Shown: positions 61,106-64,000 of the stretch, one piece after another
Layout: the number at the start of each line of letters is the position of its first letter
Position numbering within the stretch: position 1 is the first letter of the stretch
NCBI GenBank assembly: GCA_012517405.1
Contig: JAAYVB010000025.1
Location: 124,001 to 188,000 of the forward strand
Source of the DNA: Propionibacterium sp.
GTDB lineage: Bacteria; Actinomycetota; Actinomycetes; Propionibacteriales; Propionibacteriaceae
DNA: 64,000 bases
Direction: 5' to 3'
Notes under the pieces: model-generated
Told to the model about the DNA's origin: nothing
The model's input: only the letters and a program-made list of their open reading frames with translations
Database searches by the model: none
Made by a program: the position numbers and the translations under genes

Positions 61106-61831
61106 ATGGACGAATCCTCTGGAGTCGGGGTACTCGACAAAGCAGCCATGGTCTTGGCGGCACTCGAATCCGGACCGATGACACTGGCCGGTCTGGTTCA
61201 ATCGACCGGCCTGGCCCGGCCAACCGCCCACCGTCTTGCGGTCGCCCTCGAACATCATCGACTGGTTGGCCGCGACCTGCAAGGGCGCTTCGTACTCGGC
61301 CCGCGGCTGGCCGAACTGGCCGCCTCGGCCGGCGAAGACCGTCTCTTGTCGACGGCAGGGCCGATCCTGGCTCGCCTGCGCGATATCACCGGCGAATCCG
61401 CACAGTTGTATCGCCGGCAGGGCGATGTCCGAGTCTGCGTGGCTGCCGCCGATCGGCCCTCCGGCCTGCGCGACTCGATTCCGGTCGGCAGCCAGCTGTC
61501 GATGAGCGCCGGCTCGGCAGCGCAGGTGCTGCTGGCCTGGGAAGAGCCGGACCGGCTGCAGCGCGGCCTGGTGAACGCGACCTTCTCAGCCGTCGGGCTG
61601 ACCGGCGTGCGCCGGCGCGGCTGGGCTCAGTCGGTCGCCGAGCGCGAATCGGGTGTTGCTTCGGTGAGCGCTCCGGTGCGCTCGCCCGGCGGCAAGGTGA
61701 TCGCCGCGGTGTCGGTTTCCGGCCCGATCGAACGGCTGAGCCGCCAGCCCGGACGCCTGCACGCGCCGGCGGTGACGGCTGCCGCGGATCGGTTGAGCGA
61801 AGTGCTGCGGCGTTCCGGCGGCGGCGAGTAG
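61106..61831 (+). CDS. ndgR: IclR family regulator (NdgR/LtbR-like)
   Basis: 241 aa. N-terminal winged helix-turn-helix: GVLDKAAMVLAALESGPMTL, then GLVQSTGLARPTAHRLAVAL. The C-terminal IclR effector domain has LSTAGPILARLRDITGESAQ, SIPVGSQLSMSAGSAAQVLL and SVSAPVRSPGGKVIAAVSVS. Orthologues (NdgR in Streptomyces, LtbR in Corynebacterium) sit divergently from leuCD and respond to amino-acid status, repressing leucine and tryptophan genes. Divergent position and size match, so the name is given on synteny. Confidence 0.9.
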   Translation: MDESSGVGVLDKAAMVLAALESGPMTLAGLVQSTGLARPTAHRLAVALEHHRLVGRDLQGRFVLGPRLAELAASAGEDRLLSTAGPILARLRDITGESAQLYRRQGDVRVCVAAADRPSGLRDSIPVGSQLSMSAGSAAQVLLAWEEPDRLQRGLVNATFSAVGLTGVRRRGWAQSVAERESGVASVSAPVRSPGGKVIAAVSVSGPIERLSRQPGRLHAPAVTAAADRLSEVLRRSGGGE

Positions 61832-61883
61832 ACAACTCTCGCCACCACCGGCGGCCGGGCTGAGCCGCGCCCGGCCGGACTTC

Positions 61884-62777
61884 CTACGCCTGCGCGTCCC
61901 GCTCCTCGATGTACTTCTGGACGATGGCGGTGTCCTCGGCACCCCAGCCGGCGTCCACCACGCCCTGGAACGCCTCGAGCAGCCGGTCACCCTGAACAGT
62001 CGGGGTACCGGTGCGGCCGGCCTCGTCGAGGTAGGCCTTGAGGTCCTTGATCCAGAAGGACGCGGCGCCCGAGACCGTGTAGTCCTTGTTGATATAGCGA
62101 GGCGCCTTGTCCGCCATGATCGTGCTGCTGGAGTAACCGCCGAGCATCAGCTCGAACAGCTTCGCGACATCGAGTCCTGCCCGCTCGGCCACCACGGCGG
62201 CCTCGGCGTTGGCGATGATGTTCGCCGCTCCGATCAGCTGATTGCAGGCCTTGGCCACTTCACCGGCGCCGGTCGGGCCGAGGTGGGCCGGGTTTCCGGC
62301 GAGCTTCAGGTATGGCAAAGCCTTGGCAACAAGATCGTCCGGACCGCCGACCATGATCGACAGCGTGCCCGCCTCGGCGCCCACCTGGCCACCCGAGACC
62401 GGAGCATCGATGACGCGCGCCAGGCCGTTGGTGATCTCGCTGACATCGACGTCCAGCTGGCGCACCGCATCGGGCGAGACGGTCGAGCAGACGACCAGCA
62501 GGATCTCCTTGTCGACACCGGCAAGCAGACCGTTCTCCCCTGCCAAGACGGCCCTGACCTGGGGGATGTCAGGAACCATGAAGAAGACGATGTCGGATTT
62601 GCTGGCCAGTTCCTTCGCGGATCCGGCCCAGACGGCGCCGCCGTCGAGCAGGTCCTTAATGCGGTCGGAGCTGATGTCGTTCAGTACGAGAGTGTCGCCG
62701 GCGGGCAGGTTCTCCAACATATGGCGGGCGATGGGATGACCCATGGTCCCCAGCCCGATGAATCCGACAGTCGTCAT
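61884..62777 (-). CDS. Beta-hydroxyacid dehydrogenase (GarR / 3-hydroxyisobutyrate dehydrogenase type)
   Basis: NAD(P)-dependent oxidoreductase of 297 aa from the ATG at 62777 (AGGAGGAAC upstream); an open frame from the next gene runs into it without homology. The Rossmann fold begins at once: VGFIGLGTMGHPIARHML. The substrate-binding segment is DAPVSGGQVGAEAGTLSIMVGG, and the catalytic Lys176 is in GAGEVAKACNQLIGAAN. C-terminal helices follow. Members reduce tartronate semialdehyde (glycerate) or oxidise 3-hydroxyisobutyrate; the sequence does not settle which. It stands alone on its strand, about 70 bp from the methyltransferase gene upstream. Confidence 0.93.
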   Translation of the reverse strand: MTTVGFIGLGTMGHPIARHMLENLPAGDTLVLNDISSDRIKDLLDGGAVWAGSAKELASKSDIVFFMVPDIPQVRAVLAGENGLLAGVDKEILLVVCSTVSPDAVRQLDVDVSEITNGLARVIDAPVSGGQVGAEAGTLSIMVGGPDDLVAKALPYLKLAGNPAHLGPTGAGEVAKACNQLIGAANIIANAEAAVVAERAGLDVAKLFELMLGGYSSSTIMADKAPRYINKDYTVSGAASFWIKDLKAYLDEAGRTGTPTVQGDRLLEAFQGVVDAGWGAEDTAIVQKYIEERDAQA

Positions 62778-62847
62778 CAGTTCCTCCTTGAAAAGGGCGT
62801 GCGATACCTGGCCAATGGTAGGGCATTGCCCGTCACCGTGGCAGAGG

Positions 62848-63405
62848 TCAGGCCGCGCGGAACTGCCGCTCCAGCTCCAGCAACGTGCGCTTGGCCTCCA
62901 GCCCGCCGAGGTAGCCGCCCAGATGGCCGTCACTGCGCACCACCCGGTGGCAGGGCACCACGATGGGCAGCGGGTTCGCTGCACAGGCCGCCCCGACTGC
63001 GCGGACGAGGCGCGAGTTGCCGACCATCTCGGCGACCTGCTTGTACGACCGGGTCTGTCCGTAGCCGATCCGCGGCAGATAGCGGTGCACGGCAAGCCGG
63101 AAGCCGGCCGACAGACTCTGGTCGAGGTCCAGGTCGAACTCCTGCCGGCTGCCGGCGAAGTACTCCCCCAGCTGAGACGCGGCCGTCTCCAGCCGGGCCG
63201 GCATTTCCACCACCCGTGGTCCGATCGTTGCGGCCAGCCGGTCGAGCTTGGTTTGAAAACCCTCGCGCTCGAACACAACCCGCACCAGTCCGCTGTCGGT
63301 CGCGGCGAGCAGCAATGGTCCCACCGAGCTGTCAATGATCCGGTAGACGACATCGGGGGCGCCGTCGGTGCCGGCCGGCGATCCCAGAAGATCGGCGTCA
63401 GACAT
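62848..63405 (-). CDS. ogt: Methylated-DNA-protein-cysteine methyltransferase
   Basis: Suicide repair protein for O6-alkylguanine and O4-alkylthymine. 185 aa. The acceptor Cys152 lies in the VPCHRVVRSDG motif, preceded by NPLPIV and followed by LGGYLGGLEAKRTLLELE. The upstream FRLAVHRYLPRIGYGQTRSY and AEMVGNSRLVRAVGAA form the DNA-binding helix-turn-helix with its arginine finger. There is no Ada-type regulatory domain. No SOS box was found upstream. Confidence 0.95.
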   Translation of the reverse strand: MSDADLLGSPAGTDGAPDVVYRIIDSSVGPLLLAATDSGLVRVVFEREGFQTKLDRLAATIGPRVVEMPARLETAASQLGEYFAGSRQEFDLDLDQSLSAGFRLAVHRYLPRIGYGQTRSYKQVAEMVGNSRLVRAVGAACAANPLPIVVPCHRVVRSDGHLGGYLGGLEAKRTLLELERQFRAA

Positions 63406-63547
63406 CGGTGCACTCCTCTCTATTAGGTGTCTATCAACGTGCGAGGCAGATCGTCCTTCGACAAGTCCGTGATCTCCTCACACGGTAGACGCGCCACGGG
63501 CCAATGATGACCCACTCCATGCCCGGGCACAGCGCGTTTGGGCGCCG

Positions 63548-64000
63548 CTAGACACCGGGTGACGTCTTCCCCTCCGACGGCCATCCGAGCCAGCGGGGCA
63601 CCTGGTTCATGTAGTCCCGGTACTCGTCCCCGAAGATCTGCTCGAGCGCGCGCTCCTCGGGACGGATCTGGAATGCCGTGAGAACCACGGCGAGCGCCGC
63701 AACCGGAGGGATGGCCCGCAACGAGCCCAGCCAGACAGCATGGGTGACCAACGCGCCGGTCAAGGCCAAGTACATCGGGTTGCGGGTGTAGCCGTAGATG
63801 CCGTCGGTGACCAGAGCACTGGCCAGCTCAGGTGTCTCGGGGTCAAAGGTTGTCTCGTGCCTGTTGAACTGGGCGAGTGCCGTAATCCCCACCGCCGCGG
63901 TCACGGTTCCTGCGATACCCGCGGCCAGGAAGCGAACCCGGCCGGGGCGCTTCCGGAGGCTGGGTCGACCTGCCAGCAGCCACTGGGTCAGGCCCAAGGC
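63548..64000 (-). CDS. Isoprenylcysteine carboxyl methyltransferase-like membrane protein, 5' end missing
   Basis: Partial gene running off the window end; the frame is open through base 64000. At least 150 aa with three or more hydrophobic segments. The C-terminal half shows the ICMT/PEMT pattern: TFDPETPELASALVTDGIYG, YTRNPMYLALTGALVTHAVW, and RPEERALEQIFGDEYRDYM, which bind SAM. Bacterial relatives often have unknown substrates. It is convergent with nothing; ogt lies on the same strand after 142 bp without recognisable features. Confidence 0.82.
   Translation of the reverse strand, partial: ALGLTQWLLAGRPSLRKRPGRVRFLAAGIAGTVTAAVGITALAQFNRHETTFDPETPELASALVTDGIYGYTRNPMYLALTGALVTHAVWLGSLRAIPPVAALAVVLTAFQIRPEERALEQIFGDEYRDYMNQVPRWLGWPSEGKTSPGV

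Noticed and set aside
1-64000. CRISPR arrays, insertion sequences, prophage, tRNA or rRNA genes
   Set aside because: Looked for regularly spaced repeats, transposase-like genes, integrases and tRNA-like cloverleaf ends; none seen.

Overview
The window is strongly G+C-rich and densely coded on both strands. It looks like the chromosome of an actinobacterium, most probably Propionibacteriaceae/Propionibacteriales. The reasons are the adjacent SigA/SigB-type sigma factors, the recA-recX-miaB-miaA-dapF-hflX-dinG-lexA-nrdR-nrdJ block, the ftsK-rimO-pgsA-cinA-clgR block, a B12-dependent ribonucleotide reductase, a phosphoketolase, and actinobacterial SOS boxes of the TCGAAC-N4-GTTCGA type. I see no tRNA, rRNA, insertion sequence, prophage or CRISPR array; the content is mostly core chromosome.

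Layout. 1-480: 3' end of a glutamate/dicarboxylate symporter. 586-3220: divergent sigA and sigB. 3339-4229: thioesterase TesB. 4363-9443: an acidic LEA-like repeat protein divergent from the trehalose operon treYZ, with an ECF-sigma-like promoter in front of the repeat protein. 9489-12421: a proline-rich membrane protein, a YeiH-type transporter and its divergent LysR regulator. 12408-18950: hrpA and phosphoketolase. 19145-23740: AEC transporter, LacI regulator, propionate-type CoA-transferase and crotonase, with a 31-bp palindrome in front of the lacI-CoA-transferase-crotonase operon. 23875-25419: DedA-like protein plus azlCD. 25568-25744: Rv0909-like small protein. 25870-28542: a complete polar amino-acid ABC transporter. 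28680-29657: an orphan substrate-binding lipoprotein. 29822-33252: nrdR-nrdJ, with a pair of NrdR boxes and a cluster of DnaA-type boxes upstream. 33489-35233: DUF2752 protein and an RDD protein with a YGQ-repeat tail. 35357-36770: ChiZ-like protein and lexA with SOS boxes. 36780-45567: dinG, hflX, dapF, miaA, miaB, recX, recA and a DUF3046 gene. 45676-50181: helicase Lhr. 50278-55913: clgR, cinA, pgsA, rimO, ftsK. 55994-61831: thiL, ddl, plsC, leuD, leuC and a divergent IclR regulator. 61884-64000: a beta-hydroxyacid dehydrogenase, an O6-alkylguanine methyltransferase and a partial isoprenylcysteine methyltransferase-like gene.

How the parts work together. The DNA-damage circuit is readable: LexA, RecA and the ChiZ-like protein each have an SOS palindrome, and the lexA one overlaps a good -35 element. 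Deoxynucleotide supply (nrdRJ) carries NrdR and DnaA-type sites. A protein-quality-control regulator (ClgR) and the LEA-like gene both carry GGAAT/C-N18-GTT promoters typical of SigR/SigH/SigE-type factors. HrpA and HflX share a 14-bp motif immediately in front of their start codons.

The most novel-looking items are the LacI-controlled CoA-transferase/crotonase module, the LEA-like/trehalose stress locus, the FUS-like YGQ tail on a membrane protein, the shared hrpA/hflX leader motif, and the nrdR regulatory region. No complete new defence or mobile system was found.
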